Of a DNA stretch of 64,000 nucleotides, positions 27,396 through 36,897 are shown piece after piece. Under the pieces are notes generated by a model. It did no database searches, had not been told where the DNA came from, and saw nothing but the letters and a program-made list of their open reading frames with translations. The first letter of the stretch is position 1. The number at the start of each line of letters is the position of its first letter. A program made the translations under genes and the position numbers. This DNA comes from Pseudomonas hygromyciniae (GTDB lineage: Bacteria > Pseudomonadota > Gammaproteobacteria > Pseudomonadales > Pseudomonadaceae): the NCBI RefSeq assembly GCF_016925675.1, contig NZ_CP070506.1, positions 4,896,501 through 4,960,500 on the forward strand, written 5' to 3'.

Positions 27396-28127
27396 CCGAA
27401 GCGCTAATAAAAGTCATAAAACACGTCCATTTCCCCGCAGTTCTTCGCTACAATCTCCCCCCGATTATAAGGACGTCTCCTGATCGGGCCTCGCAGCATC
27501 GCTAATGCCCTGGTATTAGCTCCCCCGCACCGCCCACAGAGAGCCGCCCACACAGATCGAGTGAAGCTGGCGAGCTGGCTGTTTTGTCTGCAAACCTGCG
27601 CCTTTACCGAATCTGCCAGAGCTGCCATTGCGCTCGGCCACTTGAGTTGTTTGCCCGTTATGCCGCGTGTCGGCAGTGATTTCGGGCCAGGTGCCAGACT
27701 GGGCAGCCCTTTTTTGAGGTTCACGTCTTCAAAAGAGCGTGAAAAAAACGGGTTTTCACAACTTCACAAGAGTGTGGCGAGCAAATGAATAGTTTTGCGT
27801 TTGTACAAGCACCATCAACGTCTGGCACTGCCCAACCACACAGGACCGAGTACTCCTCAAAAACCGGAGCTTGAAGCCTGTCCGCTACGGATTTGGTTGC
27901 ACGATCGGACGTACTTGACCATAAGTCGAATTGCCACAGGGCCCCTGAAATGCGTTCATATGCAGATAAGGCCTGGTCGGCAGCGTCCGCTGAAGTTGCA
28001 AAAAAATTGCGAAGAATCGGACATGGCGATCCTGGCCATGGGTAACCTGGGGCATCACGTGAACCGCCCCGTCACTCCTGGCAGCCATGCCGTCAATTTG
28101 GTGCTGCAGATTTTGGAGACGCGTTAA
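27396..28127. other. 732-bp non-coding region upstream of mqo
   Basis: No convincing gene. A TACAAT -10-like hexamer near 27449 is followed by hairpins. One is GCTAAT...ATTAGC near 27502-27521. Another is a G+C-rich GGGC...GCCC structure ending in TTTTTT at 27685-27717, which could close a small RNA of about 250 nt. A possible leader frame ATG AAT AGT ... of 29 codons begins at 27785. The 3' part holds the mqo ribosome site (GGAGA). Confidence 0.45.
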
Positions 28128-29636
28128 ATGGCGCATAACGAAGCAGTCGACGTAGTACTGGTAGGTGCGGGCATCATGAGTGCCACCCTCGCCGTACTGC
28201 TCAAGGAGCTCGACCCCGGCCTCAAGCTGGAAGTCGTTGAGCTGATGGATTCGGGTGCCGCGGAGAGTTCCAACCCGTGGAACAACGCCGGTACCGGTCA
28301 CGCCGGGCTGTGTGAGCTGAACTACACCCCGCAGGCGGCTGATGGTTCCATCGACATCAAGAAAGCCGTGCACATCAACACCCAGTTCGAGGTATCCAAG
28401 CAGTTCTGGGCGTACCTGACCAAAAAAGGCACCTTTGGCTCGTCCAAGTCTTTTATCAGTCCAGTGCCGCACCTGAGCTTCGTGCAGGGCGAAAAAGGCG
28501 TGTCGTTCCTCAAGAAGCGCTTTGAAACACTCAGCCAGCACCACGCGTTCTCGGACATGCACTACACCGAAGACCGGGCAGAAATGGCCGAGTGGATGCC
28601 GCTGATGATGCCTGGCCGCCCCGCCGATGAAAAAATCGCCGCGACCCGCGTGATGAACGGTACCGACGTCAACTTCGGCGCCCTGACCAACCAATTGCTG
28701 GCGCACCTGAGCAGCTCCCCGGATGCCCAGGTCAAGTACAGCAAGCGCGTCACCGGCCTCAAGCGCAATGGCACCGGCTGGACCGTGAGCATCAAGGACG
28801 TCAACAGCGGCAACACGCGCCATGTCGACGCCAAGTTCGTCTTCCTCGGCGCCGGTGGCGCGGCCCTGCCGCTGCTGCAAGCCTCGGGCATCGAAGAAAG
28901 CAAGGGCTTTGGTGGCTTCCCGGTCAGCGGCCAGTGGCTGCGCTGCGACAACCCGGAAGTGGTCAAGCAGCACCAGGCCAAGGTTTACAGCCAGGCGGCC
29001 GTGGGTTCGCCGCCGATGTCGGTGCCGCACCTGGACACCCGCGTGGTGGAGGGCAAGAAGTCCCTGCTGTTCGGACCATACGCCGGCTTTACTACCAAGT
29101 TCCTCAAGTTCGGCTCGTTCCTTGACCTGCCCATGTCGATCCGCCTCGGCAACATCGGCCCGATGCTGGCCGTGGCCCGTGACAACATGGACCTGACCAA
29201 GTACCTGGTCAGCGAAGTGATGCAATCGATGGAGCAGCGCCTGGAATCCCTGCGCCGCTTCTACCCCGAGGCCAAAGCCGAGGACTGGCGCCTGGAAGTG
29301 GCCGGCCAACGGGTGCAGATCATCAAGAAAGACCCGAAGAAAGGCGGCGTGCTGCAATTTGGTACCGAACTGGTCGCGGCCAAGGACGGTTCGCTGGCCG
29401 CGCTGCTGGGCGCCTCCCCTGGTGCTTCGGTGACTGTGTCGATCATGCTGGAATTGATCGAACGCTGCTTCCCGACCCAGGCGGCCGGCGAATGGGCGGC
29501 CAAGCTGCAGGAAATCTTCCCGGCCCGGGAAAAAATCCTGGAGACCGATGCCGAGCTGTATCGCCAGATCAGCGTGCAGAACAACATCAGCCTGGAGCTG
29601 GTTGAGCAAAGCAGCGAGCCCCAAACCTACGCCTGA
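28128..29636 (+). CDS. mqo: Malate:quinone oxidoreductase
   Basis: 502 residues. The N-terminal FAD dinucleotide-binding motif [18 protein letters not shown] (about 8-25) and the family blocks [32 protein letters not shown] and [13 protein letters not shown] are intact. It is an FAD enzyme peripheral to the inner membrane that oxidises malate to oxaloacetate and reduces ubiquinone, replacing NAD-malate dehydrogenase in the TCA cycle of Pseudomonas. It is transcribed alone, with a REPIN and terminator immediately behind it. I recall the P. aeruginosa order mqoB-PA4642-...-hpt-upp-uraA being the same. Confidence 0.95.
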   Translation: MAHNEAVDVVLVGAGIMSATLAVLLKELDPGLKLEVVELMDSGAAESSNPWNNAGTGHAGLCELNYTPQAADGSIDIKKAVHINTQFEVSKQFWAYLTKKGTFGSSKSFISPVPHLSFVQGEKGVSFLKKRFETLSQHHAFSDMHYTEDRAEMAEWMPLMMPGRPADEKIAATRVMNGTDVNFGALTNQLLAHLSSSPDAQVKYSKRVTGLKRNGTGWTVSIKDVNSGNTRHVDAKFVFLGAGGAALPLLQASGIEESKGFGGFPVSGQWLRCDNPEVVKQHQAKVYSQAAVGSPPMSVPHLDTRVVEGKKSLLFGPYAGFTTKFLKFGSFLDLPMSIRLGNIGPMLAVARDNMDLTKYLVSEVMQSMEQRLESLRRFYPEAKAEDWRLEVAGQRVQIIKKDPKKGGVLQFGTELVAAKDGSLAALLGASPGASVTVSIMLELIERCFPTQAAGEWAAKLQEIFPAREKILETDAELYRQISVQNNISLELVEQSSEPQTYA

Positions 29637-29640
29637 CGCC

Positions 29641-29740
29641 TGTAGGAGCGAGCTTGCTCGCGAAAAACCTGAAGACGCAGCGTTTATCCAGAATAAACGC
29701 GTCATCGTTAACGTTCTTCGCGAGCAAGCTCGCTCCTACA
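29641..29740. repeat. REPIN (GTAGGAGCGAGC variant)
   Basis: TGTAGGAGCGAGCTTGCTCG at the left and the inverted CGAGCAAGCTCGCTCCTACA at the right, with a 60-bp partly paired centre. It follows the mqo stop by 4 bp. Confidence 0.92.
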
Positions 29741-29750
29741 GAAGCGCCAT

Positions 29751-29791
29751 AAAAAACGCCCCGCTCTCGTGATGAGAGCGGGGCGTTTTTT
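29751..29791. terminator. Bidirectional rho-independent terminator
   Basis: AAAAAACGCCCCGCTCTC / GAGAGCGGGGCGTTTTTT, an 18-bp perfect stem between converging mqo and the PA4642-like gene. Confidence 0.95.
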
Positions 29792-29804
29792 ATGTCTTGG
29801 GCAT

Positions 29805-30092
29805 TCAGCCGCGAGCGTTTTCGATCAGCTCGATGTACTCGTCCGCATTGCGCTGGTCCTTGATGAGGTCCACGAAGGTCTGGCCATGCTCATCCTTGCC
29901 ATCGAGGTCCAGCCCGGCTTCCTTGAAAAAGCCCAGGAACCGCTCGAAATCATCAATGCGCAAGCCGCGATAGGCTTTGATCAGTTTGTGCAGGGAAGGT
30001 GAAGTGGCGTCGACCGGTTCAAAATCCAGGAACAGTTTGATCTGATCGTCGCCGATCTCGTCACCAATCACTTGTTTCTTATCTTTACGCAT
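29805..30092 (-). CDS. PA4642-like conserved small protein
   Basis: 95 residues, acidic and soluble: MRKDKKQVIGDEIGDDQIKL then FLDFEPVDATSPSLHKLIKAYRGL. It contains an ankyrin-like phrase (GLDLDGKDEHGQTFVDLIKDQ). Family role unknown; I recall a homologue at the same place in P. aeruginosa (PA4642). It lies between mqo and wbuC. Confidence 0.8.
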   Translation of the reverse strand: MRKDKKQVIGDEIGDDQIKLFLDFEPVDATSPSLHKLIKAYRGLRIDDFERFLGFFKEAGLDLDGKDEHGQTFVDLIKDQRNADEYIELIENARG

Positions 30093-30182
30093 TGCCGACT
30101 CCAGCCTGCAGACATATACACGGGGGTAAGAAGTCTACCTGCGGGACTCCAGGTTCGGAAGCCACGAAAATCGAATGCAGGT

Positions 30183-30650
30183 TCAGTCGAACTGGCCCAG
30201 CATCCAGCGGTGATACTCAGCCATACCGGCCTCACCTTCCCGGGGCGCCCAGGTGGCCAGCTCGCCCTCGCCTACCGGGCGATAAGGGCCAGCCTTGCAC
30301 TCGAACATCACCGTGTCGGGCTCGAGCACCACCAGGCCGTGGAAAACCCCGGGCGACAGATCAACGCCCTGGCAATCGCCACCCGCCTGCAAGACGCGCC
30401 GCTCCAGGACTTCGCCTGACTCGCTGAAGATCAGAATGCCCAGGCGCCCCTTGAGTACCAGCAGGGTCTCGGCCTTGTCAGCGGTAAGATGACGATGGGG
30501 CTGCACATAGGTGTGTGGCTGCAAGCCGACAGCCATGCGATGGCACGGCTCTTCCATCTGATGGAAGTTGACGTTCTGCCGGCCCCTGGGGTTGGCGGCG
30601 GCTTTCTCGGCCAATTCGGCAAACAGCGATTGATCAAGAAAACGCGCCAT
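30183..30650 (-). CDS. WbuC-family cupin metalloprotein
   Basis: 155 residues with a single cupin barrel. The histidine pair QPHRHLTADKAET (about residues 48-60) and the later GVFHGLVVL give the metal site. WbuC proteins are found beside O-antigen genes in enterics but have no proven activity. Here the gene is 3 bp downstream of hpt and probably cotranscribed. Metal binding is inferred from the HxH...E pattern. Confidence 0.82.
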   Translation of the reverse strand: MARFLDQSLFAELAEKAAANPRGRQNVNFHQMEEPCHRMAVGLQPHTYVQPHRHLTADKAETLLVLKGRLGILIFSESGEVLERRVLQAGGDCQGVDLSPGVFHGLVVLEPDTVMFECKAGPYRPVGEGELATWAPREGEAGMAEYHRWMLGQFD

Positions 30651-30653
30651 GGC

Positions 30654-31211
30654 TTACATCCCCTTCACAGCAAAGATGCCATTGGCATTGCGCCAGTAGC
30701 CCTTGTAGTCCATGCCATAACCGAAAATGTAGCGGTCGATGCACGGCAGGCCAACGTAATCGGCCTTCAGGTCCGGGCGGGCCTTGCGGTCGTGGTCCTT
30801 GTCGATCAGTACGGCGGTGTGCACTTTGCGCGCACCGGCGTGTTTGCAGAAGTCGATGATCGCGCCCAGGGTATGACCCTCGTCGAGGATGTCGTCGATG
30901 ATCAATACGTCGCGGTCGATGAACGACACTTCCGGCTTGGCTTTCCAGAACAGGTCGCCGCCGCTGGTTTCATTGCGATAGCGGGTGGCGTGCAGGTAAG
31001 ACGCTTCCAGGGGGAATTGCAGATGAGTGAGCAATTTGCCGGCGAAAATCAGACCGCCGTTCATCACACAGAACACCACCGGGTTGGTATCGGCCATTTC
31101 GCGGGTGATGTGCGCGCCGACCTTGGCGATAGCCTCTTCGACTTGCGCTTCGGTGTACAGGCAGTCAGCCTCGCGCATGATTTGACGGATATGCTCGAGA
31201 TCAGCGGACAT
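30654..31211 (-). CDS. hpt: Hypoxanthine-guanine phosphoribosyltransferase
   Basis: 185 residues. The PRPP-binding loop VLIIDDILDEGHTLGAI (about residues 100-116) and GGLIFAGKLLTHL mark a 6-oxopurine phosphoribosyltransferase. It salvages hypoxanthine and guanine to IMP and GMP in the cytoplasm. ATG 31211 follows GGAGAG and gives MSADLEHIRQIM, as in homologues; the longer frame to 31271 is rejected. It is divergent from upp-uraA across a 163-bp gap with two palindromes, making this a two-sided nucleobase salvage locus. Confidence 0.93.
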   Translation of the reverse strand: MSADLEHIRQIMREADCLYTEAQVEEAIAKVGAHITREMADTNPVVFCVMNGGLIFAGKLLTHLQFPLEASYLHATRYRNETSGGDLFWKAKPEVSFIDRDVLIIDDILDEGHTLGAIIDFCKHAGARKVHTAVLIDKDHDRKARPDLKADYVGLPCIDRYIFGYGMDYKGYWRNANGIFAVKGM

Positions 31212-31301
31212 GGCGCTCTCCAGGGGTACTGTGGCAAGAAAAGCGGGCGAAGGTACGCCTCTGGGACGCAACGTTCAAGCCTTTATGGACTAACGTACTG
31301 G

Positions 31302-31316
31302 TTGTCTATAGGACAA
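31302..31316. promoter_or_regulatory. Candidate operator TTGTC-N5-GACAA
   Basis: TTGTCTATAGGACAA is a perfect 5-bp inverted repeat around 5 bases, in the gap between divergent hpt and upp. It looks like a dimeric regulator site; the regulator is unknown. Confidence 0.45.
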
Positions 31317-31326
31317 CACCCTCGGA

Positions 31327-31338
31327 TAGATTAATCTA
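31327..31338. promoter_or_regulatory. 12-bp palindrome upstream of upp
   Basis: TAGATTAATCTA is its own reverse complement, 11 bp after the first palindrome. It may overlap a -10 element for upp (TAGATT). Confidence 0.4.
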
Positions 31339-31374
31339 GGCCGGTTTTTTTGCCCGCCGCCGGAGCCTTTCCCC

Positions 31375-32013
31375 ATGCCCATCCGTGAGATCCGCCACCC
31401 GCTGATCCGACACAAGCTCGGCCTTATGCGCCGCGCCGACATTAGCACGAAGAACTTCCGTGAGCTTGCTCAGGAAGTCGGAGCGTTGCTCACCTACGAA
31501 GCCACTAAAGATTTACCCCTGGAAAACTACGAGATCCCCGGTTGGTGCGGTCCCGTCCAGGTCGAGAAAATCGCCGGCAAGAAAATTACCGTGGTGCCGA
31601 TCCTGCGCGCCGGTATCGGCATGCTTGAAGGCGTGCTGAGCCTGATCCCGGGCGCCAAGGTCAGCGCTGTGGGCGTCGCCCGCAACGAAGAAACCCTGCA
31701 GGCCCACACCTACCTGGAAAAACTCGTCCCGGAAATCGACGAGCGCCTGGCGATGATCATCGACCCGATGCTGGCCACCGGCAGTTCCATGGTCGCCACC
31801 ATCGACCTGCTGAAGAAAGCCGGCTGCAAGGACATCCGCGCCATGGTGCTGGTGGCTGCGCCCGAAGGTATCGCCGCCGTCGAAAAAGCGCACCCGGATG
31901 TAGTGATCTACACCGCGTCCATCGATGAGCGCCTGAACGAACACGGCTACATCATTCCGGGCCTGGGCGATGCGGGCGATAAAATCTTCGGCACCAAGCA
32001 GAAGGACGCGTGA
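31375..32013 (+). CDS. upp: Uracil phosphoribosyltransferase
   Basis: 212 residues. The PRPP loop [20 protein letters not shown] (about residues 125-144) and the uracil-binding end [17 protein letters not shown] are intact. It makes UMP from uracil and PRPP in the cytoplasm. uraA follows at once (2 bp from stop to the ATG used here), so salvage and uptake are one operon. The start [11 protein letters not shown] is that of the family. Confidence 0.95.
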   Translation: MPIREIRHPLIRHKLGLMRRADISTKNFRELAQEVGALLTYEATKDLPLENYEIPGWCGPVQVEKIAGKKITVVPILRAGIGMLEGVLSLIPGAKVSAVGVARNEETLQAHTYLEKLVPEIDERLAMIIDPMLATGSSMVATIDLLKKAGCKDIRAMVLVAAPEGIAAVEKAHPDVVIYTASIDERLNEHGYIIPGLGDAGDKIFGTKQKDA

Positions 32014-32015
32014 AC

Positions 32016-33290
32016 ATGCAGGATGAATTCAACGACCCGCTTTGGCGCCAGATCCTGTCTGGCGCACAGATGCTCTTCGTAGCATTTGGCGCGCTGGTGT
32101 TGATGCCGCTGATCACAGGTCTTGATCCAAACGTTGCACTGTTTACCGCAGGTCTTGGCACATTGCTGTTCCAGGTAGTCACGGGGCGCCAAGTGCCGGT
32201 GTTCCTGGCGTCGAGCTTTGCCTTTATCACCCCGATCATTCTCGCCAAGGGCCAGTTCGGCCTCGCGGCGACCATGGGCGGTGTGATGGCGGCGGGTTTC
32301 GTCTACACCTTTCTGGGCCTGGCCGTGAAGATCAAGGGCACCGGTTTTATCGACCGGTTGCTGCCGCCCGTGGTCATCGGGCCGGTGATCATCTCCATCG
32401 GCCTGGCCATGGCGCCGATTGCTGCGAACATGGCAATGGGCAAGTCGGGTGACGGTGCCGAGCTGATCCATTACCAGACAGCAATGTTGATCTCGATGCC
32501 GGCGCTGCTCACCACGCTGATCGTGGCCGTGTTCGGCAAGGGCATTTTCCGCCTGGTGCCGATCATTGCCGGGGTGCTGGTGGGTTTTGGCATGTCGTTC
32601 TACTTTGGCGTGGTCGATACCGCGAAGATCGCCGCCGCGCCATGGTTCGCCCTGCCTCACTTCACCGCGCCGGAATTCAACTGGCAGGCGATTCTGTTCA
32701 TTGTCCCGGTCGCCCTGGCACCGGCCATTGAACACATCGGCGGCGTGATTGCTGTGGGTAGCGTGACCGGTCGCGATTACCTGAAAAAGCCCGGCCTGCA
32801 TCGCACGCTGTTGGGCGACGGCATCGCCACCACCACGGCTGGCCTGTTTGGCGGCCCGCCCAACACCACCTACGCCGAAGTGACGGGCGCGGTGATGCTG
32901 ACCAAGAACTACAACCCGAAAATCATGACCTGGGCGGCGGTATTTGCCATCACCCTGGCCTTTGTCGGCAAGTTCGGCGCACTGCTGCAGAGCATTCCGG
33001 TGCCGGTGATGGGCGGGATTCTGTGCCTGTTGTTCGGCTCGATTGCCGCGGTGGGGATGAATACCCTGATCCGTCACAAGATCGACCTGGGGGAAGCCCG
33101 CAATCTGGTGATTGTGTCGGTGACCCTGGTATTCGGGATTGGCGGTGTGCTGATCGGCACCGGCACTGGCCCCGACGATTTCGGCCTGAAAGGCATCGCC
33201 CTGTGTGCGGTGGTGGCGATTGGCTTGAACCTGCTGCTGCCGGGCAATGACGGCTGGAAACACAAGAAGCCGGATGAGCCGTTGCTCTAA
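32016..33290 (+). CDS. uraA: Uracil permease, NCS2 family
   Basis: 424 residues with 12-14 membrane helices in the NCS2 (UraA/UapA) pattern. Family signatures are ALAPAIEHIGGVIAVG (substrate-site glutamate, about residue 240) and GGPPNTTYAEVTGAVMLT (about 285). It imports uracil with H+ for upp to convert. An alternative GTG start at 32010 overlaps the upp stop and adds two residues; both starts share the AAGGA site. The gene ends just before a REPIN carrying MITE copy 2. Confidence 0.92.
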   Translation: MQDEFNDPLWRQILSGAQMLFVAFGALVLMPLITGLDPNVALFTAGLGTLLFQVVTGRQVPVFLASSFAFITPIILAKGQFGLAATMGGVMAAGFVYTFLGLAVKIKGTGFIDRLLPPVVIGPVIISIGLAMAPIAANMAMGKSGDGAELIHYQTAMLISMPALLTTLIVAVFGKGIFRLVPIIAGVLVGFGMSFYFGVVDTAKIAAAPWFALPHFTAPEFNWQAILFIVPVALAPAIEHIGGVIAVGSVTGRDYLKKPGLHRTLLGDGIATTTAGLFGGPPNTTYAEVTGAVMLTKNYNPKIMTWAAVFAITLAFVGKFGALLQSIPVPVMGGILCLLFGSIAAVGMNTLIRHKIDLGEARNLVIVSVTLVFGIGGVLIGTGTGPDDFGLKGIALCAVVAIGLNLLLPGNDGWKHKKPDEPLL

Positions 33291-33382
33291 AGGCTACGGA
33301 TGGTCGGTGTTGCTGTTGGCCTCATCGCGGGCAAGCCCGGCTCCCACATTGGAACGCATTTCAATGAGGGAACCGGGCTTGC

Positions 33383-33392
33383 CCGCGATGAG
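33383..33392. repeat. Left target-site duplication of MITE copy 2
   Basis: CCGCGATGAG, repeated exactly at 33622-33631. On the other strand it reads CTCATCGCGG, the same REP position hit by copy 1 (CTCATCGCTG). Confidence 0.88.
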
Positions 33393-33621
33393 CATAAGTA
33401 TCTACACAACTTTCACAAACTAGTGAACTCCTCCGTGGCGAGCGGGCTTGCTCGCGCTGGGCTGCGAAGCAGCCCTAAACCCGCCTATCGCGGTTTATCT
33501 GAAGAAACGCGGCGGGCTTGTTGGGGCTGCTTCGCAGCCCAGCGCGGGGCAAGCCCGCTCGCCACAACTGCGCTAGCTGCCTGGGTCTAGGCGTTGCGGC
33601 AACGTTGTGTAGATACCTATG
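33393..33621. mobile_element. MITE-like element, copy 2 (229 bp), inserted in a REPIN
   Basis: The ends are inverted repeats CATAAGTATCTACACAAC and, on the other strand, CATAGGTATCTACACAAC (17 of 18 match), flanked by 10-bp direct repeats CCGCGATGAG. The interior (33435-33565) is itself a long palindrome: GTGGCGAGCGGGCTTGCTCG at one side, its inverse at the other, and two facing small palindromes GGGCTGCGAAGCAGCCC (33459) and GGGCTGCTTCGCAGCCC (33524). It has no coding frame. It shares ends, target size and target position with copy 1 but is 100 bp longer. Confidence 0.85.
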
Positions 33622-33631
33622 CCGCGATGAG
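33622..33631. repeat. Right target-site duplication of MITE copy 2
   Basis: CCGCGATGAG, identical to 33383-33392, followed by the GCC that completes the REP arm. Confidence 0.88.
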
Positions 33632-33659
33632 GCCAGTGCAGCCAATATAGATTTAAGCC

Positions 33660-34712
33660 TTAAAGTTCGCCCAAGCCATCGACCAGCGCCTGGTTCTGCT
33701 CCGGCGTACCAATGCTGATCCGCAGGAACTGGGCAATCCGCTCCTGCTTGAAGTGCCGCACAATCACCCCTTGCTCGCGCAGCTTGGCCGCCAGGCCGGC
33801 CGCGTCGTGCCGTGGGTGGCGGGCAAAGATGAAGTTGGCCGCCGAAGGCAGCACTTCAAAGCCTTTACTCTTCAATTGCGCAACCACCTTCTCGCGGCTA
33901 TCGATGACCAACTGACAGGTCTTCTCGAAGTATTCACGATCTTCAAAGGCCGCCGCCGCGCCAACAATCGCCAGGCGATCCAGCGGATAGGAGTTGAAGC
34001 TGTTCTTGACCCGCTCCAGCGCCTCGATCAGGTCCGGATGGCCCACCGCCAGGCCTACGCGCAAACCGGCCAGTGAGCGCGATTTGGAGAGGGTCTGGGT
34101 AACCAGCAGGTTGGGGTAACGATCCACCAGGCTGATGGCGGTTTCGCCACCGAAGTCGATATAGGCTTCATCGACCACCACCACCGAATCCGGGCTGGCC
34201 TTGAGCAACTGCTCCACCGCGTCCAACGCCAGCACGCAGCCGGTCGGCGCGTTCGGGTTGGGGAAGATGATCCCGCCATTGGGCTTGGCATAGTCTGCCA
34301 CACGGATCTGGAACTGCTCGTCCAGCGGCACCGGGTCGGACTTGATGCCGTACAGCCCGCAGTAGACTGGATAAAAGCTGTAGCTGATATCCGGAAACAG
34401 CAGCGGCAAGTCGTGCTGGAACAACCCGTGGAAGATGTGCGCCAGGACTTCATCAGAACCGTTACCGAGGAATACCTGATTCCCATCCACCCCGTAATAC
34501 TTGGCCACGGCCTGCTTGAGCAGGTCGCTGTTGGGGTCGGGGTACAAACGCAGGTTGTCGTTCAACTCGGCCTGCATCGCCGCCAGCGCCTTGGGCGATG
34601 GCCCATAGGGGTTTTCATTGGTGTTGAGCTTGACCAGCTTGGTCAGCTTCGGCTGCTCGCCGGGCACGTAAGGCACGAGGTCCTTGACGAAAGGGCTCCA
34701 GAATTTGCTCAT
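33660..34712 (-). CDS. hisC: Histidinol-phosphate aminotransferase
   Basis: 350-residue PLP-dependent class I/II aminotransferase. The PLP lysine lies in [18 protein letters not shown] (about residue 210); the N-terminal [17 protein letters not shown] and C-terminal [12 protein letters not shown] are HisC signatures. It converts imidazole acetol phosphate plus glutamate to histidinol phosphate. The gene is 3 bp after hisD in the hisG-hisD-hisC run. Its 3' end is 26 bp from the interrupted REPIN. Confidence 0.93.
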   Translation of the reverse strand: MSKFWSPFVKDLVPYVPGEQPKLTKLVKLNTNENPYGPSPKALAAMQAELNDNLRLYPDPNSDLLKQAVAKYYGVDGNQVFLGNGSDEVLAHIFHGLFQHDLPLLFPDISYSFYPVYCGLYGIKSDPVPLDEQFQIRVADYAKPNGGIIFPNPNAPTGCVLALDAVEQLLKASPDSVVVVDEAYIDFGGETAISLVDRYPNLLVTQTLSKSRSLAGLRVGLAVGHPDLIEALERVKNSFNSYPLDRLAIVGAAAAFEDREYFEKTCQLVIDSREKVVAQLKSKGFEVLPSAANFIFARHPRHDAAGLAAKLREQGVIVRHFKQERIAQFLRISIGTPEQNQALVDGLGEL

Positions 34713-34715
34713 GTC

Positions 34716-36032
34716 TTACTCTCCCTTGACGATGCGGTATTCGGCGCTACGGGCGTGTGCGCTCAACGATTCGCCACGGGCCAGCACCGAGGCGGTCTTG
34801 CCCAGCTCGGAAGCGCCCTGGGGCGAGCAGAAGATGATCGACGAACGCTTCTGGAAGTCATACACCCCCAGCGGCGACGAGAACCGCGCGGTGCCGGACG
34901 TTGGCAATACGTGGTTGGGACCGGCGCAGTAGTCGCCCAGGGCTTCGCTGGTGTGGCGGCCCATGAAGATCGCACCGGCATGGCGAATCGACGGCAGCCA
35001 GGCTTGTGGGTCGGCCACGGACAGCTCCAGGTGTTCCGGCGCGATGCGGTTGGCCACTTCGATGGCCTGCTCCATGTCCTGCACCAGAATCAGTGCGCCA
35101 CGGCCATTGATCGACTTCTCGATGATCTCGGCACGCTCCATGGTCGGCAGCAACTTGTTGATGCTGGCCGCCACCTTGTCGAGGAACTCGGCGTCGGGGC
35201 TGACCAGGATCGCCTGGGCATCTTCGTCGTGCTCGGCCTGGGAGAACAGGTCCATGGCGATCCAGTCCGGATCGGTCTGACCGTCGCACACCACGAGGAT
35301 TTCCGAAGGGCCGGCAATCATGTCGATACCGACCTGGCCAAACACGTGGCGTTTGGCGGTGGCCACGTAGATATTGCCGGGGCCGACCACCTTGTCCACC
35401 TTCGGCACGCTCTCGGTGCCATAGGCCAACGCAGCCACTGCCTGAGCACCGCCGATGGTGAACACGCGGTCAACCCCGGCGATGCAGGCCGCGGCCAACA
35501 CCAGTTCGTTGATTTCACCGCGTGGGGTCGGGACCACCATGACCACTTCAGTCACACCGGCCACCTTGGCGGGAATGGCATTCATCAGCACCGACGAGGG
35601 GTACGAGGCCTTGCCGCCCGGCACGTACAGGCCGGCGCGGTCCAGGGGCGTGACCTTCTGGCCCAGCACCGTGCCATCGGCCTCGGTGTAGCTCCAGGAA
35701 TCCTGCTTCTGTTTTTCGTGGTAGCTGCGCACCCGCGCTGCCGCGACTTCCAGGGCTTCACGCTGGGGCGCCGTGATGCGCGTCAGGGCCAGCTCCAGGC
35801 GTTCGCGGGGCAGGATCAGGTCGGCCATGGACTTGACGTCCAGGCCGTCGAACTGCCGGGTAAAGTCCACCAGCGCCGCATCGCCGCGCTCGCGCACAGC
35901 CTTGATGATGTCGAGCACTCGCTGGTTGACCGAGTCGTCGGACACACTTTCCCAGCTCAGCAGATGATCCAGATGATGGGCGAAATCCGGGTCGGCAGCG
36001 TTGAGTCGGGCAATTGCAGTGGACGTGGTCAT
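34716..36032 (-). CDS. hisD: Histidinol dehydrogenase
   Basis: 438 residues. Signatures include [29 protein letters not shown] and [20 protein letters not shown], covering the zinc and NAD sites. It carries out the last two steps of histidine synthesis (histidinol to histidine). It overlaps neither neighbour: hisC follows by 3 bp and hisG precedes by 127 bp, a gap with no evident promoter. The start is ATG 36032. Confidence 0.94.
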   Translation of the reverse strand: MTTSTAIARLNAADPDFAHHLDHLLSWESVSDDSVNQRVLDIIKAVRERGDAALVDFTRQFDGLDVKSMADLILPRERLELALTRITAPQREALEVAAARVRSYHEKQKQDSWSYTEADGTVLGQKVTPLDRAGLYVPGGKASYPSSVLMNAIPAKVAGVTEVVMVVPTPRGEINELVLAAACIAGVDRVFTIGGAQAVAALAYGTESVPKVDKVVGPGNIYVATAKRHVFGQVGIDMIAGPSEILVVCDGQTDPDWIAMDLFSQAEHDEDAQAILVSPDAEFLDKVAASINKLLPTMERAEIIEKSINGRGALILVQDMEQAIEVANRIAPEHLELSVADPQAWLPSIRHAGAIFMGRHTSEALGDYCAGPNHVLPTSGTARFSSPLGVYDFQKRSSIIFCSPQGASELGKTASVLARGESLSAHARSAEYRIVKGE

Positions 36033-36159
36033 AGCGAGGGCCTCAATAGAATTGGCAAAAACTCAGGCGCCCTAAACTAGCAGTCGTTTCCGCTTGGGCA
36101 CCTGAGAATTCTGGCTATGAGGCGGATAGACGGGCGCGACCTAAGGCCGCGCAGGTGAG

Positions 36160-36795
36160 TCAACCGCGGTGTCGAGACTCCACTGCCTTGCGCAGGGTGT
36201 CGATCAACGCCTGAATACGGGCGTGCTGCATTTTCATCGAGGCTTTGTTGACGATCAGGCGGGAGCTGATGTCGGCGATAAATTCCTGGGGTTCCAGGCC
36301 ATTGGCGCGCAGCGTGTTGCCGGTGTCGACCACGTCGATGATTTTGTCGGCCAGGCCAATCAGCGGCGCCAGCTCCATCGAGCCATAAAGCTTGATGATA
36401 TCGACCTGACGGCCTTGCTCGGCGTAATAACGCTTGGCGACGTTGACGAACTTGGTGGCCACGCGCAGGCGGCCCTTGGGTTCGACGTCACCAACACGGC
36501 CGGCGGTCATCAGCTTGCACAGGGCAATACGCAGATCCAGCGGCTCGTACAGGCCCTGGCCACCGTATTCCATCAGCACGTCTTTACCGGCGACACCAAG
36601 GTCGGCGGCGCCATGTTCAACGTAGGTCGGCACGTCGGTCGCACGCACGATCAACAGGCGAACGTCGTCCTGGGTCGTGGGGATGATCAGCTTGCGGCTT
36701 TTGTCCGGATTCTCGGTCGGCACGATGCCCGCTTCAGCCAGAAGCGGCAAAGTATCGTCAAGGATGCGGCCCTTGGACAGTGCGATGGTCAACAT
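36160..36795 (-). CDS. hisG: ATP phosphoribosyltransferase catalytic subunit, short form
   Basis: 211 residues, the short HisG form that lacks the C-terminal histidine-binding regulatory domain and needs HisZ for activity and feedback control. hisZ is not in this window. Conserved parts are the N-terminal [18 protein letters not shown] and the PRPP region [15 protein letters not shown] (about 155-169). It starts histidine synthesis from ATP and PRPP. It is transcribed with hisD and hisC; a REPIN separates it from murA upstream. Confidence 0.93.
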   Translation of the reverse strand: MLTIALSKGRILDDTLPLLAEAGIVPTENPDKSRKLIIPTTQDDVRLLIVRATDVPTYVEHGAADLGVAGKDVLMEYGGQGLYEPLDLRIALCKLMTAGRVGDVEPKGRLRVATKFVNVAKRYYAEQGRQVDIIKLYGSMELAPLIGLADKIIDVVDTGNTLRANGLEPQEFIADISSRLIVNKASMKMQHARIQALIDTLRKAVESRHRG

Positions 36796-36897
36796 GGGAA
36801 ACGTCAGTCCTTCATCAGGCTATTGCTGTCCGGTCGCAAACGGCGCCAGACACAGATCGAGGCCATGACAGCCTCGATTTGAAACAAACCAGTGTTT

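Larger units (their letters stand above)
33318..33634. repeat. REPIN interrupted by MITE copy 2
   Basis: The left arm GGCCTCATCGCGGGCAAGCC (from 33318) is inverted in CCGGGCTTGCCCGCGATGAG (33373-33392). That arm is then broken by a 229-bp insertion and finishes with GCC at 33632-33634. The ancestral REPIN was about 78 bp. Confidence 0.88.

Noticed and set aside
32010..33290. GTG start of uraA overlapping the upp stop
   Set aside because: Possible, but the ATG at 32016 is the commoner start type and gives an N-terminus like homologues; noted as an alternative.
33435..33565. CRISPR-like repeats
   Set aside because: The repeats are inverted, not direct and regularly spaced; they are REP palindromes within a MITE. 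No cas genes in the window.
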